Of a stretch of 64,000 nucleotides of DNA, positions 16,485-25,890 are shown piece by piece. Below the pieces are notes generated by a model. It saw nothing but the letters and a program-made list of their open reading frames with translations. It had not been told where the DNA came from and ran no database searches. The stretch spans positions 144,989-208,988 of the forward strand of contig NZ_CAJXYK010000002.1 in the NCBI RefSeq assembly GCF_913063425.1, given 5' to 3'. This DNA is from an uncultured Thiohalocapsa sp. (lineage in GTDB: Bacteria; Pseudomonadota; Gammaproteobacteria; Chromatiales; Chromatiaceae). Numbering within the stretch: position 1 is the first letter of the stretch; the number at the start of each line of letters is the position of its first letter. The translations under genes were made by a program, and so were the position numbers.

Positions 16485-17843
16485 TCAGTCCGGCAGCATG
16501 GCCCTGAGCAGGCCCCAATCGGCGATCACCTGCTCCGCGTAGGCCACGGCGGCGTCCAGCAGTGCGTCACCCTCCTCCGCCAGCACCGCCGCCGCGGCGG
16601 CCTCGAAGCGCGTGGAGCGCCGGTCGCCGCGGGCATGGGCCAGCGCCAGGGCCTCGCCACAGGCGGCGGCGTACTGCGCCAGCCCTTTTCCCGGCTTCTT
16701 CTTCGCCAGCGCGATGTCCTCCGGGTCGATGCCCACCCGCGCGTGGTGGCGCGAGCGCACCAGCCAGTGCTTGTCTTCCCACACCGCCTCGTCCAGGACC
16801 ATGTCGGGGCTGCGCTGCATGCGGCGCTGGCAGTCCACGGTGAGGTGCGCCGGGGCCAGTCGGTTCTCCGGGCGCAGACCCGGGAAGTGGTGCAGCGGAC
16901 CCGACAGGCGCTGCTGTTTGACCTCAACCACATGGCAGAGCGGCAGGTCGGCGTCGCCGGCGGAGTCCTCCGGGCCCACCAGCAGATAGAACCGATCCAG
17001 GTCCACGGAGCCGGTGCCGGCACCCAGGCGCCGCACCAGATCCAGCACGGCGTCGTCCACATAGGGCCGGAAGGCCGCTCGCACCTGGTCGGCACGTGCG
17101 GGCTCCAGCGTGCTGAAACGCTGCGGGCGGTCGCGAAAGCGCGGGCGGCCGTCGCGCACCTCCACCTCCTTCGCAAGCGTGCTCTTGGTGGCGAAGTCCC
17201 GACCGCCGGCCCGGCGGCGCCGGGCCTTCTTCCAGGGCTTGCGCAGCACATGGCCGCTCGAAAAATGCGTCATGGCGCTGTCGCGCCGCTCCGGGTCGTT
17301 GACGCCCTCCAGGCAGGTGCGGCGGTAGGCGGCGAGCAGGGCGTGGCCGGCTTTGCGTGCGTCCTTTGCCGTGGCGGCCGTCAGCCGGTCCGGCGCGTCG
17401 ACGTCATCGGCGTCATACCGCCCATCAAGCACGCCGGCGCAGTAGTCGGCAGCCAGCACCAGACTCGTGATGCAGCGGGCGAGATCCCAGGCGGCATGGC
17501 CCAGACAGGCATCGTCATAGTCGTTGGGGCAGAACACGACGCTGTCGCCGTGGGAGCCTTCTTCGGTGAGGAAGCCGAAGTTGGATGCATGGCAGTCCCC
17601 CATCACCCTGGTCACCGGCACCCGCTCCAGCAGCGCCGCCGGCAGCGCCAGGACACCGCTCGCCAGGTCTGCATAGTAGAGCTGCGCCGAGCCGCGCAGG
17701 AACCGCAGCGGGCTTGCGGCCATTTTGCGGTGCTTGGGCATGGGCTGGGACGCAGCCTCGCCGGCGCCGGGATCGACGCCGTCCACGCGGGCCAGCTCGG
17801 CGCGGATCAGCAGCCGGCGCTCGGTGTTGTTCGGATCGTGCAT
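16485..17843 (-). CDS. DUF2252 family protein (kinase-like fold)
   Basis: 452 residues of DUF2252. It begins with a basic region including KHRKMAASPLRFLRG. The conserved core has MGDCHASNFGFL (the HxxN catalytic-loop look of aminoglycoside-phosphotransferase-like kinases) and FCPNDYDDACLGHAAWDLAR (DFD-like metal site). Later elements are FYLLVGPEDSAG, VVEVKQQRLSG and GRGLAQYA-like KGLAQYAAACGEALALAHAR. Members are cytoplasmic; their substrate is unknown. The gene starts at 17843, 11 bases after the stop of the PhoD-like gene, so the two are probably co-transcribed. Confidence 0.85.
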   Translation of the reverse strand: MHDPNNTERRLLIRAELARVDGVDPGAGEAASQPMPKHRKMAASPLRFLRGSAQLYYADLASGVLALPAALLERVPVTRVMGDCHASNFGFLTEEGSHGDSVVFCPNDYDDACLGHAAWDLARCITSLVLAADYCAGVLDGRYDADDVDAPDRLTAATAKDARKAGHALLAAYRRTCLEGVNDPERRDSAMTHFSSGHVLRKPWKKARRRRAGGRDFATKSTLAKEVEVRDGRPRFRDRPQRFSTLEPARADQVRAAFRPYVDDAVLDLVRRLGAGTGSVDLDRFYLLVGPEDSAGDADLPLCHVVEVKQQRLSGPLHHFPGLRPENRLAPAHLTVDCQRRMQRSPDMVLDEAVWEDKHWLVRSRHHARVGIDPEDIALAKKKPGKGLAQYAAACGEALALAHARGDRRSTRFEAAAAAVLAEEGDALLDAAVAYAEQVIADWGLLRAMLPD

Positions 17844-17854
17844 GGGTTTCTCAT

Positions 17855-19858
17855 TCAGGGCGGCGGCGGAAACACCACCTCGCCGCCGTCCGCCGTCAGC
17901 AGCCGGATGTCCACGGGTGTGCCGGTGGCGTCCAGCTGCACCCGGCCCAGGGCGCTGCCGTTGTAGAGGCGGCGGTGGGGGTTGCCGTCCGGGCGGCGGG
18001 CACGCAGGCGCAGACGCCGGCGGCGGGTGAGCCAGTTGAGCGGGGAGCGGGTGCCGTAGAGCCAGAGGTTGAGGCGGTCGAACCAGCCGAGCAGGGTGTG
18101 CGGGAACTCGTTCTTGAGGCCGCTCGCCGTGATCTGCCAGATGCGCGGGGTGTTGGTGCGAAAGCGCAGCACCGCGTCGTAGACGAAGCTGTAGTGGACA
18201 TCGCCGGAGAGGATCACGAAGTGCTGCGGCGTGCGCCGGTGGCGGAAGATGTTCAGCATGACATTGGCCGCGCCCGGGTGCGCCATCCAGTTCTCGGCGT
18301 CCACCAGCAGGGCGTGGCCGAGCCAGGTGAACACCCGCTGCACGTTCTCGATGAGCTTCACGCCCAGCACCGGCGCCGGGGAGACCATGACCACGGCGTC
18401 CGCGTGCATCAGCGTCTGCTGAAGCTCCGAGAGCTCCTCCCAGTCCATGAGCCCGGAGGGCTTGGCGAGGCTCGACTCGGACCACCAGCGGTGGGTGCGG
18501 GTGTCGAGCACCACCAGCTTCGGCACTGTGGGCAGGCTGTAGTGCCAGTGCTCGAAGTCGAGCAGCCGGTCGATGAGCCGGTCGCGGGGCTCCAGGCCGC
18601 CGGGGGGCTCGGTGGCGAGCGGCGGCACGGGGGCGGGCTCTGCCGGTGCCTCGGGGGCATCGAGGGCCGCCGGCGGTGCGGGCGCGTCCGGCGGAAAGCA
18701 TGCCAGCGCGGCATCCAGCAGCTCGCCGTGGCGGTCCGGGTCGTTGCCCCAGCCCTGGAACAGCCAATAGCCGATGAGCGCGTTGCCGATGATGCGCCGG
18801 GAGAAGGGATGGCTGTAGGCGGCCTCCTCCCAGCCGCGGGTGAGGTTCCAGTCGTCGGTGATGTCGTGATCGTCGAAGATCATGTAGACGGGCAGGTGCG
18901 CGAGCGCCCGGCGCACCCGGGCGAGCCCATCGCGAAAGCGCTCGATCACCGGGCACTCGGCGGCATAACGCGCGGCGAACGGCGCCGGCAGCGGCTGGGG
19001 CGGGCGCTGCGGGTCCAGCTCGATGCGGGGCCAGAGCGCCGGCGACCAGACCAGCAGGTACATGGCCGCCACCTCGGCCAGGGTGATCAGGTGGTTGTGC
19101 GCGGAGGCGGTGGTGAAGATGGGCTTCTTCGCGCCGCCGAAGAAGATGTCCTGGAGCGCGCGGTTGGCGCGGGTGTGCGGCAGGAGCTGCTCGCGCCGGT
19201 AGTAGCCCGCGGCACTTTCCAGCAGCGCGGCGCTGTCGGCGACGGTGCCGCCGGTGAGCCGCTCCGGGTAGAGCCCGAGCAGCGCGATCACCTGATGGAT
19301 GGCGGCGAGCATGGGCCCCGCCACGTCGTCGCAGTAGATCTGATCGCCGGTCATCACCAGCAGCGCCGGGCGCGCCGCGGCGTCCGCGGGCGCGGCGCCG
19401 ATGAGGTCGTCCAGACGCAGCAGGGTGTCCGGGCCGTCGAAGTGGGGCTTGCGGCAGGAGCCGTGCACCAGGTCCGCAAGCCGCGGGCGGATCACCAGCG
19501 TCGGGCGCGCATGCCCCGGGTAGCAGAGGTCCGGCAGCAGCTCCGCGAGGCCCTGCTCGCCGCCGGCCGCCATCACGCGCAGGTCGTATTCGAGCAGCTC
19601 ATCGGCGGGCAGCGGCTCCGCGGGCTTCAGGTCCAGGAGCCGCACGAAGGCATGCTCGCCGATGCGCACCTGGGCTGCGGTGGCGCCGGGAAAGTCCTCG
19701 GTCAGGAAGGGCTTGGCGGCCCCCGCGCGGTAGAGGTCGAGCCGCAGGTCCACAGGCTCGCTCAGCACCAGCCAGATGACCAGACGCTCAGGCGTGACCC
19801 GGCGCAGCATGGGGCCGGCGAGGATGGGCGGCAGGGCGGCAGCGGTGGTGGAAGACAA
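17855..19858 (-). CDS. PhoD-like metallophosphatase
   Basis: 667 residues of the alkaline phosphatase D/PhoD-like family. Metal-binding motifs are HGSCRKPHFDG, LLVMTGDQIYCDDVAGP and MIFDDHDITDDWNL; a later histidine region is FVILSGDVHYSFVYD. No signal peptide is evident (it starts MSSTTAAALPPILAGPMLRR), so a cytoplasmic location is more likely than for secreted PhoD. The C-terminal part carries a basic WLTRRRRLRLRARRPDGN region. It lies upstream of and close to the DUF2252 gene. Substrate unknown. Confidence 0.85.
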   Translation of the reverse strand: MSSTTAAALPPILAGPMLRRVTPERLVIWLVLSEPVDLRLDLYRAGAAKPFLTEDFPGATAAQVRIGEHAFVRLLDLKPAEPLPADELLEYDLRVMAAGGEQGLAELLPDLCYPGHARPTLVIRPRLADLVHGSCRKPHFDGPDTLLRLDDLIGAAPADAAARPALLVMTGDQIYCDDVAGPMLAAIHQVIALLGLYPERLTGGTVADSAALLESAAGYYRREQLLPHTRANRALQDIFFGGAKKPIFTTASAHNHLITLAEVAAMYLLVWSPALWPRIELDPQRPPQPLPAPFAARYAAECPVIERFRDGLARVRRALAHLPVYMIFDDHDITDDWNLTRGWEEAAYSHPFSRRIIGNALIGYWLFQGWGNDPDRHGELLDAALACFPPDAPAPPAALDAPEAPAEPAPVPPLATEPPGGLEPRDRLIDRLLDFEHWHYSLPTVPKLVVLDTRTHRWWSESSLAKPSGLMDWEELSELQQTLMHADAVVMVSPAPVLGVKLIENVQRVFTWLGHALLVDAENWMAHPGAANVMLNIFRHRRTPQHFVILSGDVHYSFVYDAVLRFRTNTPRIWQITASGLKNEFPHTLLGWFDRLNLWLYGTRSPLNWLTRRRRLRLRARRPDGNPHRRLYNGSALGRVQLDATGTPVDIRLLTADGGEVVFPPPP

Positions 19859-19960
19859 CAGCGCGAGGCGGGCTCGGTGGGCAGGCGGCGGTGAACTGCC
19901 GCCATTCTAGCCGTTGCGCCCCCGCCGCCGCCTGCCCCTGTGGCAAGGGCCCGACCAAGC

Positions 19961-21193
19961 TCAGAACTCGACGGCCAACTGCGCCACGAAGCTGTTGCCG
20001 CTGTCGCCGGTGCCGCCTTCGCCCTCGCTGTAGTCGCTGTCGTTGCGGTACTCGAAGGACAGGGCCGTGTTGTCGAAGAGGCCGATGGACCAGCCGATGA
20101 GCCAGCTTTCTTTCGGCAGCTCCAGGCCGATGGCCTCGTCGGTGCCCTGGTAGGCGACGGCGGCGACGGTCTCTTTGCCGAGCACCGGGAAGCTGTAGCC
20201 GAGCTCGATGTTCCAGGCCGACGGCCGCGCACCATGATCCTTGTAGCTCAGGCTGTCGGGATCGAAGTCGTCTGTGGCGGAAAGGTATTCGCCGATGAAG
20301 TTGAACTGGCCGACGATCACGGCGAGGTTGGCGGTCCAGCCGCCGGTGCGATCAATGGGGTCTGTGCTGAAGCTGTCGGCGCGGGGATCTTCGCCTTCCA
20401 CCAGCTCGTCGAAGGTGGCATTGCGGTTGTCGGCCACCGTGTCCTGAAGGCTGTCGGAGTCGCCGAGGTTATTGATCCAGCCGACACCGCCGGCGACGGT
20501 GATGTCGTCCTGCTCCCAGGCGTAGCTCAGGTTGGCGCCCCAGCTGCTGATGCGGTTGTCGCCGTTCAGCTTGTGGTCGCCGTTGAAGCCGTAGACGCTG
20601 CCGCCGAACCCCTGGTGGACGAAGCCGAGCTCCGCCGCGGTCTCGCGCGTCTCGCCGATCTCGAGCGTCAGCGGGTCTGACACCAGGTTGGTCTCATAGG
20701 CACCGAAGGGCACGTAGACCTGGCCGACGGTGAAGAAGACCGGCGCGACATCCGGGTTGTAGAGGGTCGCGAAGGCGAGGTCGACCTCCAGGTCGGTATC
20801 GTCTTCCTCGTAGAGCAGGGCAGCACCGATCTCGACCCAATCGGTCACCTGTGCGGCGATGCCGAGCTCGAAGGTGGCGAGCACGAGGTCGGACTCGGAG
20901 GGGGCGTCGAAGGGCTCGAAATACCCCGCCTCCACCTCGATGAGGCCGGCGATCTGGATGCGCTCGAACCAGCCGCCGCCGGCACGCTTCTCTTCCAGGG
21001 CCTCGTCGAGTCGCTCCACGCGCTCAGGCGCGCCCTCCAGCGCCTGCTTCTGCTCGGCGATCTGCGCCGCCTGGCGGGCGTTCTCTTCTTCCAGTTGCAG
21101 GACCCGCTCTTCCAGCGTCTGTGCCCTGGCGGTGCCGGCGACGCCCGCGACCAGGGCGAGTCCCACGGCGGCTGCGATCGGTTTGGTGTGCAT
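19961..21193 (-). CDS. LbtU family outer-membrane porin (siderophore-type)
   Basis: 410 residues. A signal peptide is cleaved after TARA. A short coiled-coil follows (about 25-65, LEERVLQLEEENARQAAQIAEQK region), then an all-beta sequence rich in alternating hydrophobic/polar strands ending in Phe (FVAQLAVEF), typical of outer-membrane barrels. The layout matches the LbtU family, known from Legionella as a legiobactin receptor that works without TonB. The GKETVAAVAYQGTDEA and ELPKESWLIGWSIGLFDNT segments fit the family. It sits beside two metal-associated periplasmic proteins and the feo locus, supporting a metal-uptake role. An AT-rich stretch (21243-21266, GGATAATCTATAAAATCG) just upstream is the likely promoter. 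Confidence 0.8.
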   Translation of the reverse strand: MHTKPIAAAVGLALVAGVAGTARAQTLEERVLQLEEENARQAAQIAEQKQALEGAPERVERLDEALEEKRAGGGWFERIQIAGLIEVEAGYFEPFDAPSESDLVLATFELGIAAQVTDWVEIGAALLYEEDDTDLEVDLAFATLYNPDVAPVFFTVGQVYVPFGAYETNLVSDPLTLEIGETRETAAELGFVHQGFGGSVYGFNGDHKLNGDNRISSWGANLSYAWEQDDITVAGGVGWINNLGDSDSLQDTVADNRNATFDELVEGEDPRADSFSTDPIDRTGGWTANLAVIVGQFNFIGEYLSATDDFDPDSLSYKDHGARPSAWNIELGYSFPVLGKETVAAVAYQGTDEAIGLELPKESWLIGWSIGLFDNTALSFEYRNDSDYSEGEGGTGDSGNSFVAQLAVEF

Positions 21194-21376
21194 AGTCGGA
21201 CCTCCGGTTGCGCCTGCGCCGCGGCGTGCGGCGCAGGCGCGTAGGATAATCTATAAAATCGTATGATCCCGCTCGCGCAAGCGGGTCACCGGCGCGCGTT
21301 CGGGGCAGCAGCCACTGCGGGCGCGCCCGGCTGGGCTGCGCCCGGCGCACCGACATGCGCTGGATCGCGGGGCGGC

Positions 21377-22165
21377 TCAGAGCTCCGTGGCGTGAATCCA
21401 GAGCACCGCGTCCTGGGACAGCGCCTTGCCCTCGTGCTCTTTGACCGGGCCGGAGCCCAGGCAGGCGAAGCCCCAGGTGCCGGGGCGCGGGATGCCGAAG
21501 GTGAACAAGCCGTTGGCGTCGGTGATGGTGGCGATGGCGGTGGGCGGCACCGGACCCTTGGTCTCCTTGCTGAAGGCCTTAGCGGCCATATCCACGTCCG
21601 AGTTGATGTACTCCACCTCGCACTCGACGCCGGCGGCGGGCTCGCCGTCGGAGAGCAGCTGCCCGGTGAAGGTGCCGCCGGCGAAGACCTGATAGGGCTT
21701 GTCCATGGGCACGATTTCCGTCGGCAGACCGACGGGCTCGCTCCACCCGGTGGGCATGGCGCCCTTGTTGAGAATGGTCTTGGTGATCTGCTGGATGTAG
21801 ATGTCCTCGGCGCCTTCCATGTACGGCGCCGGCACCAGCGCGAAGATGTAGTCGCCGTTGCGGCGCACCTTGTAGGTGGTGGTGTAGGCGCCCGCCGGCT
21901 CGCCGCTGGCACCCGACCATTGCACCGCCTCCAGACTGTCCTTGAGATCCGTCTGCTTGCCCTTGAAGACGACGAAGAAGTCCTCCGGCACGCCCATGTC
22001 CATGGCGTTGGTGTTCTCCATGGGATGGCCGAACACCAGGGCCAGCGGGACATCGCCCGGCTGCTCCAGCATGACCTCCGGCGTGTAGAGGAGCTGGAAG
22101 TGGGCCTGTGCAGGGCCGGCGAGGGTGGTTGCCGCCGCCGCGGCAATGAGTGCGGTCGTCTTCAT
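21377..22165 (-). CDS. DUF4198 periplasmic protein (NikK-like)
   Basis: 262 residues with a signal peptide ending PAQA and the mature chain starting at His (HFQLLYTPEVML), the usual start of DUF4198 proteins. DUF4198 (also called NikK) includes periplasmic components linked to nickel/cobalt uptake; the mature N-terminal His is thought to bind metal. Further family sequence: LVFGHPMENTNAMDMGVPED, PYQVFAGGTFTGQLLSDG, ANGLFTFGIPRPGTWGFA. AGGAGT precedes the ATG at 22165. No Nik/Cbi permease is adjacent; the neighbours are LbtU, a NikL-like protein and FeoAB, so the metal could be iron. Confidence 0.82.
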   Translation of the reverse strand: MKTTALIAAAAATTLAGPAQAHFQLLYTPEVMLEQPGDVPLALVFGHPMENTNAMDMGVPEDFFVVFKGKQTDLKDSLEAVQWSGASGEPAGAYTTTYKVRRNGDYIFALVPAPYMEGAEDIYIQQITKTILNKGAMPTGWSEPVGLPTEIVPMDKPYQVFAGGTFTGQLLSDGEPAAGVECEVEYINSDVDMAAKAFSKETKGPVPPTAIATITDANGLFTFGIPRPGTWGFACLGSGPVKEHEGKALSQDAVLWIHATEL

Positions 22166-22325
22166 GGAGACTGACTCCTTTGCTGCTTGATGAAAGGCCG
22201 GAGCACGGCCGGGCCGTGCCGACGTGGAGCGCTGTCGACGGCCCGCTGGCGGCGGCTGGCGGGGAGTCGTTGGATGTGTCCGGGGGAAGGGCTTGGCGCG
22301 GTGGCGTTGCGCCTGCGCGATGCCG

Positions 22326-22676
22326 TTATTCGACGATGTCCTTGCCGGAGATCTCGATGTCGTGCCCCGGGCCGGCGTCGAACACCACGGTGTAGTCGCC
22401 GTCGGGCTTGTCGAACTCGACCTCGCTGTACTCATTCAGCTCGCCCTCGAGGATCGGGTTGCCGTTGCCGTCCACGACGCGGATGGCGACACCGGCGGCG
22501 GACGAGCCGTCGGAGAAGCCGCCTTCGCAGAGCACGGTGCCGTCGCCCATGTCGTAGCAGGCGCAAAGCGGTGTGTGCGCCGACACGGCGGTGCTGAAGG
22601 TGAGGCTGGCGACCGTCAGCACCCCGGCGCGCAAAGCCACTGCGGTGGGATAGGGGATGCGGAGGAATTGTCGCAA
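22326..22676 (-). CDS. Small Cys-containing periplasmic protein (NikL-like)
   Basis: 116 residues with a TTG start at 22676, chosen because AGGAGA lies eight bases upstream; the frame's ATG at 22799 has no such site. A signal peptide is followed by a mature N-terminus HTPLCACYDMGDGTVLCEGG with three cysteines. A carboxypeptidase-regulatory-like beta fold follows (VAIRVVDGNGNPILEGELN, GDYTVVFDAGPGHDIEI). NikL proteins, which accompany NikK in nickel transporter clusters, have this make-up. It is the first gene of the minus-strand set toward NikK-like and LbtU. The cysteine cluster suggests metal or redox chemistry. Confidence 0.65.
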   Translation of the reverse strand: MRQFLRIPYPTAVALRAGVLTVASLTFSTAVSAHTPLCACYDMGDGTVLCEGGFSDGSSAAGVAIRVVDGNGNPILEGELNEYSEVEFDKPDGDYTVVFDAGPGHDIEISGKDIVE

Positions 22677-23070
22677 GGCAGGTCTCCTGGGGTTCTGAAG
22701 TGGTGAGGGTCGGGAGTGGTGGCGGTTGCGGGTGCTGGACGGGCGCGGTGCAGACAGCAGGCGTGCAGACAGCAGGCCGGTGTTCAGCGCGGCGACCATG
22801 GCCCTGAAGATTACAGGGCTTTCGCCTTAATGTAAATAGCAATAATTCGCAATAGCGTTTTCTTGCCGATCTCTGTAGTCTGCGTGACAGTCTTCAAGGG
22901 CTGCCCCGCTGCCCTGCGCCGCAGTGCGATGCCGGCGGGTCCGCGGCCTGTGAACCGCCCGACCCGAGTGTTCTCATGCCCAAGCACTTACGCTTTGCCT
23001 GCCGCCGCCGTCTGCTCGCCCACCGCGCGCCGACGGCACGCTTCCCAGCGCGACAACCCGGTCTGCACCG
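22677..23070. promoter_or_regulatory. Divergent control region between the nikL-like gene and feoA
   Basis: About 390 non-coding bases. The segment 22829-22856 (aatgtaaatagcaataattcgc and onward) is strikingly AT-rich for this genome and carries AATAGC twice around AATAATTCGC. It is a plausible promoter with a Fur-like site serving both directions, though its match to the Fur consensus is only moderate. Confidence 0.45.
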
Positions 23071-23328
23071 GTGCTGAGCCTGAACGACATCCGCCCCGGC
23101 GGTCGGGTGCGCATCCGCCGGCACCTGTCCACGGGCGCCGTGCGCCAGCGGCTGCTGGACCTGGGTCTGATGCCGAACGCTGTCGTCACCGTGGTGCGCA
23201 GCGCACCGCTCAACGACCCCATCGAGCTCAAGCTCGACGCCTCCAACGTCTCACTGCGCCGCAGGGAGGCGCGCACCATCGAGGTCTCGCCACTGGAGGC
23301 CGACGCCGCGGAGCCTGACCATGTCTGA
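23071..23328 (+). CDS. feoA: Ferrous iron transport protein A
   Basis: 85 residues with a GTG start. It has the SH3-like FeoA fold: LNDIRPGGRVRIRRHLSTGA, QRLLDLGLMPNAVVTVVRSA, and PIELKLDASNVSLRRREA. FeoA is a small cytoplasmic protein needed for FeoB-dependent Fe2+ uptake. Its stop overlaps the feoB start by 8 bases, so expression is coupled. Confidence 0.92.
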   Translation: MLSLNDIRPGGRVRIRRHLSTGAVRQRLLDLGLMPNAVVTVVRSAPLNDPIELKLDASNVSLRRREARTIEVSPLEADAAEPDHV

Positions 23329-25867
23329 GCCCAGATCCGAGCAGCCGCATCGAAAGGACGTACAGGTGGCCCTGGCCGGCCAGCAGAACGCCGGCAAGTC
23401 CACGCTGTTCAACGTGCTGACCGGCGCCCGCCAGCATGTCGCCAACTACCCCGGCGTCACGGTGGACAAGAAGCACGGCCAGTACAGCGACGACCTGGGC
23501 ACCGTCTACACCGTGGACCTGCCGGGCACCTACAGCCTCACGTCCTTCTCGCTGGAGGAGCGCGTGGCGCGCGAATTCCTGCTCGGCGAGCGCCCGGACG
23601 TGACCGTCAACGTGGTGGACGCGTCCAACCTGCGCCGCTCCCTGCACCTGACGCTGCAGCTGCTGGAGCTGGAGCTGCCGCTGGTGCTGGCGCTGAACAT
23701 GATGGACGTGGCCGCGAGTCGCGGCATCCAGGTGGACAAGGACCTGCTCGCCCGGCGCCTGGGGCTGGCGGTGGTCACCACCGTCGGCCGCAAGGGCGAG
23801 GGCCGCGAGGCGCTGCGGCAGGCCATCCGCGGCGTCGAGGACGGGGCGACCGCCACCGAACGGCCGCACCCCGCGGCCGTGGTGCGCTACGGGGCGCTGG
23901 AGCCCGCCATCGAGCAGCTCATGGCCCGCTTCGCCACGGAGCCCAGGCTCTCCGACCTGCCCCGGCGCTGGCTGGCGCTGCAGTTGCTGCAAGGGGACAC
24001 GGCCGCCGTGCAGCTGCTGGCCGAGCGGCTCGGTGACGACGCTGCCCGCCCGCTGCGGGAGACGGCCGGTCGCTTCATCGACGCCTTCGAAACGGCCGCC
24101 GGCATCGAGGTCTCGGATCATGTCGTCAGCTGCCGCGACCAGGCCGTGGAGCGGCTGCTCAAGGGCGCCGTGCAGGGCGCAGGCAACGGCCGCCCTTCGC
24201 TGACCGAGCGCATCGACCGCTTCGTGCTGAACCGCTGGGCGGCGCCGTTCTTCCTCGTCGCCACGGTCTTCGCCATCTACCAGGTGTCCATCGTCTGGGG
24301 CTACGAGATCACCACCTACACCTGGCCGCTGCTGGCCAAGGCGCGGGAGCTCATCGCCGGCCTGCTGCCGGGCGCCGATTTCCTGGTGGACCCCTACACC
24401 CGCTCCCTCGGGCTCTGGCTGGTGGATTCAGCCAACACGCTGCTGAACTACGTGCCGATCTTTCTGATCCTGTTCGCGGCCATCGCCATCATCGAGGACT
24501 CGGGCTACATGGCGCGCATCGCCTTCATCCTCGACAAGATCCTGCACCGCTTCGGCCTGCACGGGCAGAGCACCCTGCCCCTGATTCTGGGCGGCGTCTT
24601 CGCCGGCGGCTGCGCCGTGCCCGGGGTCATGGCCACCAAGGGCATTCCGGACACGCGCGCGCGCATGGCGACCATCTTCACCGTGCCCTTCATGAACTGC
24701 CTGGCCAAGGTGCCGCTCTACACCTTACTGCTCGGCATCTTCTTCGTGGAGCACAAGTCGCTGATGCTGTTCTACATCTCCACCATGACCATCGTCTTCG
24801 CGCTGCTGGTGGCCAAGCTGCTCACCAAGACGGTGCTGCGCGGGCAGGAGACCTCCCCCTTCGTCATGGAGCTGCCGCACTACCACCTGCCGACGGTGAC
24901 AGGCGTGCTGCGGCGCTCCTTCGAGCGCACCTGGCAGTACATCAAGAAGGTGGGCACCGTGGTGCTGGCGGTGGCGGTGGTGGTGTTCGCGCTGCTGCAC
25001 CTGCCGGGGTTGTCGGCGGAGCGCAAGGCCCATTACGAGGCCGAGGCGCAGGCAGCGGTGGAGCGCTTCGCGGCGGCGCTCGAAGGCAACACCTACCGCG
25101 ATGTGGCCCTGGGCGGGAACCTGGTGCCGCTGGTGAGATACTTCACCGACTACAAGCGTGCCAAGCTGAACGCCACGGGCGCCGCCGGCTCCGCGCGGGT
25201 TACCGAGCGCTTCCAGGCGCGCAATGCGGACTTCTACCCGCTGGTGAAGCCGCCGGCGGGGGATCGCGACGCGCGCAAGGCCTGGCGGGAGCTGCGCAAG
25301 CTCGCCCGCGCGCGGCAGGGGCTGCGCAAGGACATGCGCGAGGAGCGGATCAGGACCTCGCTGCTCGGTACCATCGGCCGCGGGCTGGAGCCGGTGACGC
25401 AGCTCGCGGGCTTCGACTGGAAGATCAACATCGCGCTGCTGTCGTCCTTCGCGGCCCGGGAGAGCAGCGTCGCCACCCTGGGCGTGCTCTTCCAGCAGGA
25501 CGAGGACCAGAACGCCACGCTGGAGGAGCGCATGGGCGCCGAGACCCGCGCCGGCGGCGCCACGGCGCTGCTCGCGGTGTCCATGATCCTGTTCTTCGCG
25601 CTCTATCCGCCCTGTCTGGCCACCACCATCATGGTCAAGGTCCAGACCGGCTCCTACCAATGGATGCTGTTCGCCATTGTCTTCCCCACCCTGCTCGGGC
25701 TCGGCGTGGCGAGCGCCGTCTACAGCATCGGCACCGCGGTGGGCGCCACCGGTATCCAGGCCATGTCCGCGGTGTATTGGGGCGCGGTGGCGCTGCTGCT
25801 GGTGGTGGGCCTGGTCAGCGACCGGCAGGCGAGCCGGCGGCTGCGGGCGCGCCTTGCCGAGACCTGA
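23321..25867 (+). CDS. feoB: Ferrous iron transporter FeoB with enlarged C-terminal loop
   Basis: 848 residues. The N-terminal G domain has G1 GQQNAGKST (about 23-31), G2 in YPGVTVDKK, G3 DLPGTYSL and G4 as NMMD. The GQQNAGKS form differs from the common GNPNxGKT. The membrane part carries the two Gate regions (GCAVPGVMATKGI; LYPPCLATTIMVK). It imports Fe2+ across the inner membrane. About 120 residues (roughly 563-685, ERKAHYEAEAQAAVERFAA to RTSLLGTIGRGL) are charged and soluble-looking and make the protein longer than typical FeoB. It is co-transcribed with feoA, and a Cys-rich accessory gene follows after a REP-like repeat. Confidence 0.93.
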   Translation: MSEPRSEQPHRKDVQVALAGQQNAGKSTLFNVLTGARQHVANYPGVTVDKKHGQYSDDLGTVYTVDLPGTYSLTSFSLEERVAREFLLGERPDVTVNVVDASNLRRSLHLTLQLLELELPLVLALNMMDVAASRGIQVDKDLLARRLGLAVVTTVGRKGEGREALRQAIRGVEDGATATERPHPAAVVRYGALEPAIEQLMARFATEPRLSDLPRRWLALQLLQGDTAAVQLLAERLGDDAARPLRETAGRFIDAFETAAGIEVSDHVVSCRDQAVERLLKGAVQGAGNGRPSLTERIDRFVLNRWAAPFFLVATVFAIYQVSIVWGYEITTYTWPLLAKARELIAGLLPGADFLVDPYTRSLGLWLVDSANTLLNYVPIFLILFAAIAIIEDSGYMARIAFILDKILHRFGLHGQSTLPLILGGVFAGGCAVPGVMATKGIPDTRARMATIFTVPFMNCLAKVPLYTLLLGIFFVEHKSLMLFYISTMTIVFALLVAKLLTKTVLRGQETSPFVMELPHYHLPTVTGVLRRSFERTWQYIKKVGTVVLAVAVVVFALLHLPGLSAERKAHYEAEAQAAVERFAAALEGNTYRDVALGGNLVPLVRYFTDYKRAKLNATGAAGSARVTERFQARNADFYPLVKPPAGDRDARKAWRELRKLARARQGLRKDMREERIRTSLLGTIGRGLEPVTQLAGFDWKINIALLSSFAARESSVATLGVLFQQDEDQNATLEERMGAETRAGGATALLAVSMILFFALYPPCLATTIMVKVQTGSYQWMLFAIVFPTLLGLGVASAVYSIGTAVGATGIQAMSAVYWGAVALLLVVGLVSDRQASRRLRARLAET

Positions 25868-25890
25868 GCCCGTGCTCCGTGTGTCTTGTG

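Noticed and set aside
21243..21266. Fur box upstream of the LbtU gene
   Set aside because: The segment is AT-rich and partly palindromic, so it is a likely promoter, but its match to the Fur consensus is too weak to list as an operator.
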